From positions 4,216,001 to 4,280,000 of the forward strand of contig NZ_CP155079.2 in the NCBI RefSeq assembly GCF_039634365.2: a stretch of 64,000 nt of DNA, given 5' to 3'. Below are positions 1-8,170 of the stretch, one piece after another. The position numbers and the translations under genes were made by a program. Below the pieces are notes generated by a model. That model made no database searches. It saw nothing but the letters and a program-made list of their open reading frames with translations, and was not told the origin of the DNA. The stretch's first letter is position 1. Every line of letters begins with the position of its first letter. This DNA comes from Mucilaginibacter sp. PAMB04168. Lineage in GTDB: Bacteria > Bacteroidota > Bacteroidia > Sphingobacteriales > Sphingobacteriaceae.

Positions 1-1011
1 GCTAATGGCAAAGGCACAACCGGCCCGGGCGTAGTAGTTAAACGTCGCCCCGCATCTTTAGGGATTGTTGGCGACAGCGCTAATGTTGATAAAACAGTTA
101 CAGGCGGAATGGTTTTAATGGGTGGAGGCAAAGATGTTGATGCCGCTTTTAGATGGATGATTGATCGCAGTGGTGGTGGCGATGTCGTTATAATTCGTGC
201 TACAGGTACAGATGCCTACAACCCTTACATCAATAGCTTAGGGACAGTAAACTCTGTTGAAACGCTTAAAATTGACAGTAAGGACCTGGCCAATAATGAT
301 ACCGTTGCTCATATTATCCGAAATGCTGAAATGCTATTTATTGCAGGCGGAGACCAATCGGATTATATGAAATACTGGAAGGGAACTAAAACCGAAAAGG
401 CGATAAATTATTTACTGACCGAAAAAAGGGCACCTGTTGGCGGAACCAGCGCAGGCTGTGCAATTTTGGGCGGCCTATATTACAGCGGCGAAAACTGTAG
501 CGTAACTTCGGCCGAAGCTTTGCAAAACCCTTACACGATTACCATAAACGTATATAACAATGATTTTTTAAAGGCACCTTACCTGCAACAGGTAATCACC
601 GACCAGCACTATCTTACCCGCCAACGTGAAGGGCGGTCGCTGGTATTTGCCGGCCGTATTTTAAAGGATTGGAATATTGCGGCTAAAGTAATTGCCTCTG
701 ACGAACGAACGGCTGTATGTATCGATAAAGATGGAAAAGCAAAAGTTTATGGAGATTATAATGAAAATCGTCCTTATAGCTACGCCTATTTCATTATAAC
801 CGACCAAGCTAAACTGCCTGAACAAATAACTGCCGGCAAGCCGCTGAACTGGAACCGGGGCGGCAAAGCCGTTGCTGTTTACGAAATTGCAGCTTCGGCT
901 AACGGAGGTGGAGGTTTTAACGTAAGTAATTTTAATTTGGCAGAGGCAACAGGCGGTAAGTGGTACTGGTGGTGGGCAGATAACGGTATTTTGAACAAAA
1001 AAGAACAATAA
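1..1011 (+). CDS. Peptidase S51 (cyanophycinase-like), 5' end outside window
   Basis: The reading frame is open from base 1, so the start codon and any signal peptide lie upstream of the window; at least 336 residues are visible. The nucleophile elbow GTSAGC has its Ser codon at 448-450. An upstream IAGGDQSDYMKYW stretch and a downstream ITDQHYLTRQREGR stretch match the layout of the S51 family, which hydrolyses beta-linked aspartyl peptides (cyanophycinase, aspartyl dipeptidase E). The enzyme probably cleaves cyanophycin or a similar isoaspartyl polymer into dipeptides. The gene is followed 9 bases later by an isoaspartyl peptidase and then a second S51 protein, so the three probably form one operon. 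It is a divergent family member, and the Cys after the elbow Gly differs from the Ala in the other two S51 proteins of this window. Exact substrate is inferred. Confidence 0.82.
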   Translation, partial: ANGKGTTGPGVVVKRRPASLGIVGDSANVDKTVTGGMVLMGGGKDVDAAFRWMIDRSGGGDVVIIRATGTDAYNPYINSLGTVNSVETLKIDSKDLANNDTVAHIIRNAEMLFIAGGDQSDYMKYWKGTKTEKAINYLLTEKRAPVGGTSAGCAILGGLYYSGENCSVTSAEALQNPYTITINVYNNDFLKAPYLQQVITDQHYLTRQREGRSLVFAGRILKDWNIAAKVIASDERTAVCIDKDGKAKVYGDYNENRPYSYAYFIITDQAKLPEQITAGKPLNWNRGGKAVAVYEIAASANGGGGFNVSNFNLAEATGGKWYWWWADNGILNKKEQ

Positions 1012-1020
1012 CTTTCACAG

Positions 1021-2046
1021 ATGAAAAAATTAAGATATTTGGCTTTAGGCCTGCTTATGGCAATGAGTGCAAGTGTTAATGCACAACAAAAGAAATATGT
1101 ATTAATTGTACATGGCGGCGCAGGCACTATCCTCAAAAAAAACATGACACCTGAAAAGGAAGCTGCCTATAAGGCCGCTTTAACCCTGGCTCTTGAAACA
1201 GGTTACAAAACACTGAAGCAAGGCAAAACCAGTTTAGACGCTGTTGAAGCTACTATACATGTATTGGAAGATTCTCCGTTGTTTAATGCTGGTAAAGGAG
1301 CCGTATTTACGCACGACGGGCGCAATGAACTGGATGCCGCTATAATGAACGGCAAAACACTTGAAGCCGGCGCTATTGCTGGCGTCACCACCATTCGTAA
1401 CCCTATTAGCGGCGCACGGGCGGTGATGGAAAAATCTGAACATGTGATGATGGTAGGAGATGGCGCCGATAAGTTTGCGAAAGAAGTGGGCCTCACCATT
1501 GTTGACCCTAAGTACTACTGGACCAAAGAACGCTGGGACGGTTTACAACAGGCCATCAAAGAAGATTCGACCAAAGCGGTGTTAGATCATGGCAGTAAAA
1601 AATCAATGCTGCTGGGTACTAAAAATCATGACTATAAATTTGGCACGGTAGGTTGTGTTGCGCTTGACAACGCCGGCAATCTGGCTGCCGGTACCTCAAC
1701 CGGTGGCATGACCAATAAGAAGTACGGCCGGGTTGGCGATGCGCCTATTATAGGTGCCGGTACTTATTGTAACAATGAAACAGCCGGTATTTCCTGCACT
1801 GGCTGGGGCGAATTTTACATCCGTAATGTGGTGGCTAAAACCATTTCCGATTTGATGGAATACAAAGGTTTAGGTGTGGCCGAAGCATCTAAAATTGTGT
1901 TGAACAAAGTTGGTAAAATGGGTGGCGACGGCGGCCTCATTGCTTTAGATAAAAAAGGAAACATTGCAATGCCATTCAATACCGAAGGTATGTACCGCGG
2001 CACTGTAACAGCAGATGGTAAAGTTGAAGTTCAGATCTATAAATAA
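1021..2046 (+). CDS. Isoaspartyl peptidase / plant-type L-asparaginase, exported
   Basis: This 341-residue protein is an N-terminal nucleophile hydrolase of the asparaginase 2 family (Pfam Asparaginase_2). These enzymes are made as a precursor that cleaves itself before a Thr, which becomes the catalytic residue; here it is Thr209 in FGTVGCVALD. GNLAAGTSTGGMTNKKYGRVGDAPIIG style substrate-binding segments follow it (short motifs AGTSTGGM and GRVGDAPIIG). A signal peptide is visible at about residues 1-21, ending VNAQ. The family hydrolyses beta-Asp-X dipeptides and asparagine; beta-Asp-Arg from cyanophycin is a natural substrate of such enzymes. It sits between two S51 proteins, overlapping the next start by one base (TAATG), which fits a two-step exported pathway: polymer to dipeptide, then dipeptide to Asp and Arg. 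Family assignment is strong, cyanophycin use is inferred. Confidence 0.9.
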   Translation: MKKLRYLALGLLMAMSASVNAQQKKYVLIVHGGAGTILKKNMTPEKEAAYKAALTLALETGYKTLKQGKTSLDAVEATIHVLEDSPLFNAGKGAVFTHDGRNELDAAIMNGKTLEAGAIAGVTTIRNPISGARAVMEKSEHVMMVGDGADKFAKEVGLTIVDPKYYWTKERWDGLQQAIKEDSTKAVLDHGSKKSMLLGTKNHDYKFGTVGCVALDNAGNLAAGTSTGGMTNKKYGRVGDAPIIGAGTYCNNETAGISCTGWGEFYIRNVVAKTISDLMEYKGLGVAEASKIVLNKVGKMGGDGGLIALDKKGNIAMPFNTEGMYRGTVTADGKVEVQIYK

Positions 2047-2900
2047 TGAAACGCCTATCTACCTGCCTGTTTCTTTTATTACTGTTTGCAGCAAGCTTGC
2101 GCCTGAACGCTCAAACACGGGTTATACCTAAAGGCTCGTTATTTATTATTGGCGGAGGAACCCGCTCTGATGCGTTGATCAGGCAACTGGTATCGACCGC
2201 TAAATTAGGAGCAAAAGATTATATTATCATACTGCCCATGGCCAGCGAAATTCCTGACACTGGCTTTAAATATATTAGCCAGCAACTCCGGGTTCAAACC
2301 AGCTTGCCTATCCGCAACTTTGATTTCAGCAAGCATGATTCAAAAGATCCGAAATGGGTCGACTCTGTTGCCAAAGCTAAATTGATCTATATTTTAGGCG
2401 GCGACCAAAACCGCTTTATGAAAGCCGTTTTAAATACCCCGGTTTATGACGCTATTCACAAGGCCTATCAAAGCGGCTCAACAATAGCCGGTACCAGTGC
2501 CGGCGCTGCAGTAATGAGTAAATATATGATTACCGGAGTACAGCTTAAAGACAGCAAATACAAAGACACGTTTGATAAACTTTGGGATCAAAACATAGAA
2601 TTTAGTGAAGGCTTGGGCTTGCTGGAACATACCATTATAGACCAGCACTTTTTAAAACGTAACCGCTACAATCGAATCATATCGGCCCTGGCTAGTAAAC
2701 CTGGTTATATGGGTGTAGGGATTGACGAAAGTACAGCCATTATTGTGAACGGCAATAAAGCAACCGTCGCCGGTGACAGCCAGGTACTGAGGTTTGTGAA
2801 CTCCGAAAATAGCGCAACAACAGCAGGCGGCTTGCTTAAATTTAAAAACATTAATTTAAGTATCTACACCAGCGGAGATGTTTTTGAGATCAAACCTTAA
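2046..2900 (+). CDS. Peptidase S51 (cyanophycinase-like), exported
   Basis: This 284-residue protein starts at the ATG overlapping the upstream stop codon (TAATG), so translation is probably coupled. An N-terminal signal peptide ends near LNAQ at residue 23. S51 hallmarks are ILGGDQNRFM (about 117-125), the nucleophile elbow GTSAGA with Ser151, and IIDQHFLKRNRYNRI downstream. The protein is shorter than the first gene of the operon and lacks its Gly-rich C-terminal part. It probably acts in the periplasm or outside the cell on beta-aspartyl peptides, with the neighbouring isoaspartyl peptidase. Two S51 copies in one operon suggest different chain-length or side-chain preferences. A strong terminator follows at 2940-2969, closing the operon. 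Confidence 0.87.
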   Translation: MKRLSTCLFLLLLFAASLRLNAQTRVIPKGSLFIIGGGTRSDALIRQLVSTAKLGAKDYIIILPMASEIPDTGFKYISQQLRVQTSLPIRNFDFSKHDSKDPKWVDSVAKAKLIYILGGDQNRFMKAVLNTPVYDAIHKAYQSGSTIAGTSAGAAVMSKYMITGVQLKDSKYKDTFDKLWDQNIEFSEGLGLLEHTIIDQHFLKRNRYNRIISALASKPGYMGVGIDESTAIIVNGNKATVAGDSQVLRFVNSENSATTAGGLLKFKNINLSIYTSGDVFEIKP

Positions 2901-2939
2901 TTATAACAAGTCATAAACTTTATCTTATCACACAGCCGA

Positions 2940-2969
2940 GCCGTTAACTCTTAGGGTTAACGGCTTTTT
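2940..2969 (+). terminator. Rho-independent terminator of the S51/isoaspartyl peptidase operon
   Basis: A perfect 9-bp stem (2940-2948 with 2956-2964), a 7-base loop and five T follow 40 bases after the last stop codon of the operon. Confidence 0.88.
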
Positions 2970-3321
2970 AAGATGTGCTTATCGGATAACAATCGCTCTA
3001 AACACCGTCAGAGATCATATCCTTTATTGCGTGGCTCTTACCGCCACGAAAACATAATTTTTGACGGTTAAGAATATTGAACTATCGCATCGAATAAAGC
3101 AGCCCGCACTTTTTATGGCAAAAAAAAGGCAAATCAAAATAAATCTTAATGCCTTCTATGGTTACACAGAGCAGTCTTTTCTAGAACTGTTTTGTAAGTT
3201 TTCGAAACGATCGACTTAAGGGGCGAATAGGTGACAAGAAGTGTTTTAGTACTTAATCTTTCTACCGGGCGTAACCAAAAGTTTCAAAAATCTCCTAAAC
3301 TTTAAATTGTTAGCGGGGCGT
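2970..3321. other. Gene-free stretch between convergent units
   Basis: About 350 bases separate the terminator from the stop of the MACPF lipoprotein gene. A 6-bp hairpin at 3030-3048 and a 34-codon open frame at 3115-3219 are visible, but neither has supporting signals. Nothing functional can be claimed. Confidence 0.5.
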
Positions 3322-4338
3322 TTACATTTTAACCTGATTTTGCTGAATGTATGACGTGATGTAATTTTTCACTTCAGCCTTTTTAGCAGGATTAGCAATC
3401 ATATCTTGTAACGGAGTTAAGGCTACAACGTCTATAAACAAAGCTTTCTCTTCAGTGCAGGTTGCAATCCAATCGTAATACCAGATAAGTGTTCCTTTAT
3501 TAGTTACCTTTTGGGTAATTTTTGATGGATCGCCACCTATGGCTTCGTAAACCAACTTGGGTTCAGAAATGGCATTTATGTCGTTTGGTTTAAGTGGATC
3601 TGCATAGCCAGTACTAATGCCAAAAACCTTATTTAATGCGTAGGTAAAGCCAACTTTCGATGAATGCAGCTTGTTGTTAGCAGATGAGTTTGCCTGAAAA
3701 TAAACATTGAACTTTTCTCCTAAAGCAACACCGGATAAGATGTGAGTACCATATCTTTTTACCAAGTTTTCGGAGGTTAAGTTTTGAACGTCATGTTTAA
3801 ATTCAGATGTTAGATAGTCTTGGGGTTCAGCCCTATCCCAGTTGTTAGTAATAGTTTTCCACGTCATTGCGTGTACAAATTGTGCATAAACGTTTTTATT
3901 CAAAATAGCGTCCTGACCCGGAAAAGCAGAAGTAATTGTACCCTTGAAAAAATTCACATCCGTACTTCGATTTGAAGTTATTTTACTTAAATAATCTTCA
4001 GCATTTTCTGCATAAAGTGGTGTGGAGGCTTGGGAAGTAGTGCGGCTGGTATTGATGTTTCGGGGGAAAGCTGCGGCATAAGCTTCGATGTTAATAACCT
4101 GTGCCTTAACTGAGCTGGTATCGGCGTATTTACCCACTACATTATATCCATATCCTAAAAAGTTGAAGTTGCCTGTTCCTTGCCGAACTGGTCCTAAAGA
4201 CACAGGCTTAGGCCCCGTAACGGCAAAATTCATTTCTTTAATAGTTTCTGGAACAGGTGTTTCAATGAAAGAATCACCGGATTTTTTGCAAGACATAAAT
4301 AGCCCTAACGCGGCCAGTAAGAGTATTATTTTACTCAT
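3322..4338 (-). CDS. MACPF-domain lipoprotein
   Basis: The 338-residue product begins with a lipoprotein signal (hydrophobic core then LFMSC, lipidated Cys17), so it is probably anchored in the outer membrane or surface-exposed. The central segment RYGTHILSGVALGEKF fits the membrane attack complex/perforin (MACPF) signature Y-G-T-H followed by a Gly-rich strand. In MACPF proteins two clustered helices unfold into membrane-spanning hairpins to form pores. In gut Bacteroides, MACPF lipoproteins (BSAP family) are secreted toxins that kill closely related strains, usually by recognising surface proteins or LPS. The gene stands alone, with no obvious immunity gene beside it; BSAP immunity normally comes from a variant receptor instead. 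Toxin function is inferred from the family; another possibility is an adhesive or structural role. Confidence 0.78.
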   Translation of the reverse strand: MSKIILLLAALGLFMSCKKSGDSFIETPVPETIKEMNFAVTGPKPVSLGPVRQGTGNFNFLGYGYNVVGKYADTSSVKAQVINIEAYAAAFPRNINTSRTTSQASTPLYAENAEDYLSKITSNRSTDVNFFKGTITSAFPGQDAILNKNVYAQFVHAMTWKTITNNWDRAEPQDYLTSEFKHDVQNLTSENLVKRYGTHILSGVALGEKFNVYFQANSSANNKLHSSKVGFTYALNKVFGISTGYADPLKPNDINAISEPKLVYEAIGGDPSKITQKVTNKGTLIWYYDWIATCTEEKALFIDVVALTPLQDMIANPAKKAEVKNYITSYIQQNQVKM

Positions 4339-4594
4339 GGTTTAAGTGTAATAAGACACTAAATTACAAAAATTTATATTGATAAATTAACTTGTGGTTG
4401 TTTGAAGTAACTTATGATTATACAGTGGCTATAAATTTAATTATAACGACACTTTATTCATTAGTAATTTCTGCCTTTACTTCTTTCTTGGAATAGAGAA
4501 CCTCACAATCAGAAGCGACAAAGTAACTCATATTATTGACACTAAAGCGCGTTTTTCAAAGAGAGGGGAAGGCAGTTCTTTTAACTGACCCCAA

Positions 4595-4631
4595 AGAAAA
4601 AAGCCTTTCAGATAATCTAAAAGGCTTTTTA
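4595..4631 (-). terminator. Terminator downstream of tRNA-Lys
   Basis: On the minus strand a stem of about 12 bp (4601-4612 with 4615-4626, one mismatch-like wobble) is followed by a run of six T just past the tRNA 3' end. Confidence 0.75.
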
Positions 4632-4637
4632 AGGTAG

Positions 4638-4710
4638 TGACCCGGGAGAGGCTCGAACTCTCGACCCACTGATTAAGAGTCAGTTGCTCTACCAACTGAG
4701 CTACCGAGTC
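4638..4710 (-). tRNA. tRNA-Lys (anticodon CTT)
   Basis: Read on the minus strand, the 73-base sequence folds as a full cloverleaf: a 7-bp acceptor (GACTCGG with CCGGGTC, one G-T pair), D stem GCTC/GAGC, anticodon stem ACTGA/TCAGT around loop CTCTTAA, T stem GAGAG/CTCTC with TTCGAGC, and discriminator A. The loop places CTT at positions 34-36, which reads the Lys codon AAG. The CCA end is not encoded. It stands alone and is followed by its own terminator. Confidence 0.96.
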
Positions 4711-4808
4711 GGTCAGTTTATTGGGGATGCAAATAAACTGAATTATTACGTTAGTTCATAACGTGTGTGTAAATAGTATATAAGTATTATTTACGCTGTC
4801 TCAAATGC

Positions 4809-6440
4809 TTATGCCATCGCATACATCTCTTCGCGCTGCTTTTGTACGGCTGTGCTATTAATGTAATCGTCGTAACTCATCATTTTATCAATGAGGCCGC
4901 CTGGAGTTAATTCTATAATGCGGGTTGCTACCGTTTGCGTTAACTCATGGTCACGCGAGGTAAACAAAATCGTTCCTTTAAAATCTTTCATACCGTTGTT
5001 CAAGGCCGTGATCGATTCCAGATCCAGGTGATTGGTTGGCTCATCAAACAGCAGCACGTTGGGTTGTTGCAGCATCATGCGGCTAAACATACAACGCATT
5101 TTTTCGCCTCCCGACAGTACTGAACTTTTCTTCAAAACCTCTTCGCCCGAGAACAACATACGACCAAGAAAGCTACGGATAAACTGCTCATCCTTATCGC
5201 CAGGCGCATACTGGCGCAGCCAGTCTACCAGGTTTAAATCATTGCCGTCTTTAAAATAGCTGGCGTTATCCATCGGTATGTCGGCCGGGTTAATGGTTAC
5301 TCCCCATTTAAAACTGCCGGTATAATCGGTATCACGACCGCTTAAAATATCGTAGAAAGCTGATGTAGCTAAACTATTTTGTGATAAAACCGCAATTTTA
5401 TCACCTTTGCCTACCATCAGGTTGATGTTATTAAAGAAAACGTCGCCACCCTGTGTTTTGCCCAAATTTTCAATTTGCAAAATCTGGTCACCCGCCTCGC
5501 GGCTTTGCTGATTGAACATGATAGCCGGGTACTTACGGTTAGAAGGCTTAATCTCATCCAGGTTAATCTTATCTAAAGCCTTTTTACGACTGGTTGCCTG
5601 TTTTGATTTGGATGCATTAGCGCTGAACCGGCTGATGAATTCCTGTAGCTCTTTTACCTTATCTTCCAGTTTCTTATTCTGATCGGCACGTTGCTTTAGC
5701 GCTAACTGGCTCGATTGATACCAGAACGTATAGTTACCGGTATAAATGGTCATCTTGCTAAAGTCAATATCTACTACGTGGGTACATACCGTATCTAAAA
5801 AGTGCCTGTCGTGCGATACCACCAGTACTATGGCCTCATAACCTGCTAAAAAGTCTTCAAGCCAGCCAATAGTGTGTATATCCAAATCGTTGGTAGGCTC
5901 ATCCAGTAACAAAATGTCGGGTTTACCAAATAACGCCTGAGCAAGTAACACACGTACTTTCTGCGTACCGTCTAACTCTTTTAGAAGCTTGTAATGCAAA
6001 TCCTCTTTAATGCCCAGGTTGCTTAATAAAGTGGCGGCATTGCTTTCGGCGTTCCAGCCATCCATTTCGGCAAACAGGTTTTCCAGTTCGCCGGCACGCT
6101 CGCCGTCAGCATCTGTAAAATCTTCTTTCAGGTAAATGGCATCTTTTTCTTTCATGGTAGCATAAAGCTCCTTGTGCCCTATCAGTACGGTTTCAATCAC
6201 CGGGTACTCATCAAACTCGTAGTGATTCTGCTTTAGAACAGCCATACGTTCGCCTGGTGTAAAACTCACCGAGCCAGTACTTGGGTCAATATCGCCCGAC
6301 AGGATTTTTAAGAAGGTAGATTTACCGGCACCATTAGCGCCTATAATGCCATAGCAGTTACCTTGGGTAAACTTAAGATTTACGTCTTCGAACAAGGTGC
6401 GCTTACCATAGCGCAAGGATAAATTAGAAACTGTTATCAT
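4809..6440 (-). CDS. ybiT: ABC-F ATPase, YbiT-like
   Basis: This 543-residue cytosolic protein has two ABC nucleotide-binding domains and no membrane segments, as in ABC-F translation factors, which bind the ribosomal E site and reset stalled ribosomes. Walker A of domain 1 is GANGAGKST, with Walker B LLLDEPTNDLD; domain 2 has the signature LSGGEKMR and LLFDEPTNHLD. The interdomain linker carries a charged helical stretch with FSANASKSKQATSRKK, nearly the same as in E. coli YbiT. Domain 1 lacks a clear LSGGQ signature (KELDGTQKVRVLLAQALF in its place), again a YbiT trait. It appears monocistronic. I see no sign of an antibiotic-resistance type of linker, so a housekeeping role is more likely. 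Confidence 0.9.
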   Translation of the reverse strand: MITVSNLSLRYGKRTLFEDVNLKFTQGNCYGIIGANGAGKSTFLKILSGDIDPSTGSVSFTPGERMAVLKQNHYEFDEYPVIETVLIGHKELYATMKEKDAIYLKEDFTDADGERAGELENLFAEMDGWNAESNAATLLSNLGIKEDLHYKLLKELDGTQKVRVLLAQALFGKPDILLLDEPTNDLDIHTIGWLEDFLAGYEAIVLVVSHDRHFLDTVCTHVVDIDFSKMTIYTGNYTFWYQSSQLALKQRADQNKKLEDKVKELQEFISRFSANASKSKQATSRKKALDKINLDEIKPSNRKYPAIMFNQQSREAGDQILQIENLGKTQGGDVFFNNINLMVGKGDKIAVLSQNSLATSAFYDILSGRDTDYTGSFKWGVTINPADIPMDNASYFKDGNDLNLVDWLRQYAPGDKDEQFIRSFLGRMLFSGEEVLKKSSVLSGGEKMRCMFSRMMLQQPNVLLFDEPTNHLDLESITALNNGMKDFKGTILFTSRDHELTQTVATRIIELTPGGLIDKMMSYDDYINSTAVQKQREEMYAMA

Positions 6441-6722
6441 GCCGTTCCTTTAAAAGAATTTTGTACAAAAATACGGTAAAAATGCTACAATTGCTGACTT
6501 TTGGGGTGTCAATTCAACAACTATAACATCATATTTACGCTGAAATGATAGCAACAAAACTTTTGCTAAGTTTGATTTTCATAATGGCGCAAAAGTTTTA
6601 TTATTAACTTTTGCAGTGATGTATCGATATTGCTATTAATAATTGAAAAGTGCTTTTAAAACGCTTAAACCCGAACTATTGGTTCAGCATTTGCGTTTAA
6701 CATATATAAAAAGACACAAATT
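6441..6722. other. Gene-free stretch upstream of the ABC-F gene
   Basis: About 280 bases of A/T-rich sequence precede the ABC-F start on the minus strand and the candidate micropeptide on the plus strand. It presumably holds both promoters. I could not identify convincing -33/-7 pairs. Confidence 0.4.
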
Positions 6723-6803
6723 ATGTTAGCAGTTATCGTTGGATTGGTGGTTGTAAATGTGATAGTTGCATATTACAACTCAGAGAGTAAAAAAGTTATA
6801 TAG
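6723..6803 (+). CDS. Candidate 26-residue single-pass membrane peptide
   Basis: An ATG frame encodes 26 residues: a hydrophobic stretch rich in Val, Ile and Leu (about residues 2-17), then a short polar tail ending in Lys-Lys-Val-Ile. This is the shape of a bacterial single-pass membrane peptide. A 7-bp hairpin (6817-6834) and a strong plus-strand terminator (6858-6890) follow within 90 bases, so a short plus-strand transcript very likely exists here, and nothing else on that strand would explain the terminator. No Shine-Dalgarno is visible, which is normal for this phylum. It could instead be a small RNA. Function unknown. Confidence 0.42.
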   Translation: MLAVIVGLVVVNVIVAYYNSESKKVI

Positions 6804-6816
6804 TACATCTACATGC

Positions 6817-6834
6817 TGCAGTGCATACACTGCA
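6817..6834 (+). other. Hairpin after micropeptide frame
   Basis: A perfect 7-bp stem (6817-6823 with 6828-6834) closes a 4-base loop. It lies between the 26-codon frame and the terminator and may stabilise the short transcript. Confidence 0.4.
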
Positions 6835-6857
6835 AGGCTTCTTCTATAAAAACATTC

Positions 6858-6890
6858 AAGCAAGCTGGTTATTAACCGGCTTGCTTTTTT
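6858..6890 (+). terminator. Rho-independent terminator of a short plus-strand transcript
   Basis: A 13-bp stem with one wobble pair (6858-6870 with 6874-6886), a 3-base loop and a run of six T make a strong terminator. It overlaps the stop codon of pyrE on the other strand by two bases. Confidence 0.88.
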
Positions 6891-7530
6891 ATTTTCCCCA
6901 CTCGGCAGGGTTATTACGCCATTGCTTTAACAGGTCCATACTGGCGCTGTTAATGTATTGCTTCTCTTCTGCAAATTTTAGCATAGCGTTATAGTTAGAA
7001 AGCGTTACGTAACGGCATTTTGCTTTTTTAAAGTTCTCTTCGGCAACATCAAAGCCGTAACTAAAAATGGCAGCAAGGCCAGCCACTTCATAACCAGCTT
7101 CGCGCAAGGCATCAACAGCCTGCAGGCTGCTTTTTCCGGTCGATATTAAGTCTTCAACCACGGCTACGCGTTTGCCGGGCATAATTTCACCTTCAATGAG
7201 GTTACCGGTTCCGTGGTCTTTAGGTTTTGCGCGTACGTAAACAAAAGGCAAGCCCAGCTCCTGCGCTACTAAAGCCCCTTGCGGAATACCAGCCGTGGCC
7301 ACACCAGCAATACAAGCCACTGAGCCAAATTCTTCCTGAATAACAAGGCTTAATTGCTGCCTGATGTAAGTACGAATAGACGGGTATGAGAGCGTTACGC
7401 GATTATCACAGTAAATTGGAGATTTCCAGCCCGAAGCCCATGTAAAAGGATTGTCGGGTTGTAATTTAATTGCTTTAATTTGCAACAGAAATTCAGCCAC
7501 TTGCTGTTCAATCTCATTTTTATTAAACAT
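6889..7530 (-). CDS. pyrE: Orotate phosphoribosyltransferase
   Basis: PyrE joins orotate to phosphoribosyl pyrophosphate to give orotidine 5'-phosphate in pyrimidine synthesis. The 213-residue length is normal. The PRPP-binding loop VAVVEDLISTGKS is at residues 122-134, and the orotate-side segments FTWASGWKSPIYCDNR and VRAKPKDHGTGN (flexible catalytic loop with Lys and His) are present. The start ATG lies within the CATG at 7528-7531, shared in divergent orientation with the NUDIX gene, so its promoter must lie inside the coding part of the NUDIX gene. Confidence 0.96.
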   Translation of the reverse strand: MFNKNEIEQQVAEFLLQIKAIKLQPDNPFTWASGWKSPIYCDNRVTLSYPSIRTYIRQQLSLVIQEEFGSVACIAGVATAGIPQGALVAQELGLPFVYVRAKPKDHGTGNLIEGEIMPGKRVAVVEDLISTGKSSLQAVDALREAGYEVAGLAAIFSYGFDVAEENFKKAKCRYVTLSNYNAMLKFAEEKQYINSASMDLLKQWRNNPAEWGK

Positions 7531-8170
7531 GGCACAAAAATACAGAATTTATATCAACCAGAAGGTTATTTTGGTAACAGAATCTGCCCCTGCACAGGCC
7601 GAGAACTATGAACAGCTTGACCAGCAATCGTTTGATTTGAAAATTTTATACAACCAGCTTACCACCAACAACGCCGGGTTGTATTACTATGTGCTGTGCG
7701 ATAACGCAAAAGCTTTTTTAAAGCAGGTAATGAAAAGCGTAACCTTGATAGAAGCCGCCGGTGGGCTGGTTAAAAATGACAAAGGAAATTATCTTTTTAT
7801 ATACCGTAACGGCAAGTGGGACATACCAAAAGGCAAGCTGGAAAAAGGTGAAAAGCCTAAAGAAGGCGCTATACGCGAAGTTGAGGAAGAGTGCGGCATT
7901 ACCATTGACGACTGCGGCAAAAAGATAGTGAACACCTACCATGTTTATACCAGCCGGGGCGAAGTAGTACTTAAAAAAACCTACTGGTTTAAAATGAAGT
8001 ACAAAGGTAAGGCTAAGCTAAAACCTCAGATTGAAGAAGGGATTACCGATGTAAAGTGGCTGAGCAAAAAAGAGATTAACATGGTAACAAACAACACCTT
8101 TCCGTCTATTATGGATGTGCTGGCGAAGCGTGATTTGCTTGCAGATATTCCAGCGCCTCTTTTGGAATAA
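7529..8170 (+). CDS. NUDIX hydrolase
   Basis: The 213-residue protein has a complete Nudix box at residues 102-124, with the pattern G-x5-E-x7-R-E-V-E-E-E-x-G-I, which binds divalent metal and cleaves nucleoside diphosphates linked to another group. An N-terminal region of about 70 residues precedes the domain, a form common in Bacteroidota. The substrate cannot be told. The frame stays open upstream to 7451, but that part is antisense to the pyrE N-terminus; the ATG at 7529 gives the expected MAQKYRIYIN start. Its 5' end shares the CATG with pyrE, and its last 62 bases overlap coaD convergently. Confidence 0.88.
   Translation: MAQKYRIYINQKVILVTESAPAQAENYEQLDQQSFDLKILYNQLTTNNAGLYYYVLCDNAKAFLKQVMKSVTLIEAAGGLVKNDKGNYLFIYRNGKWDIPKGKLEKGEKPKEGAIREVEEECGITIDDCGKKIVNTYHVYTSRGEVVLKKTYWFKMKYKGKAKLKPQIEEGITDVKWLSKKEINMVTNNTFPSIMDVLAKRDLLADIPAPLLE

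Noticed and set aside
3115..3219. Open frame of 34 codons with a basic N-terminus
   Set aside because: No ribosome site, terminator or recognisable homology, and the region is otherwise empty; chance is the simpler explanation.
4809..6440. Antibiotic-resistance ABC-F protein
   Set aside because: The linker and degenerate first signature follow the housekeeping YbiT type, not the Vga/Lsa/Msr resistance types.
7451..7528. N-terminal extension of the NUDIX frame
   Set aside because: It lies antisense within the pyrE start region and gives a Cys-rich stretch unlike any NUDIX N-terminus; the ATG at 7529 fits better.
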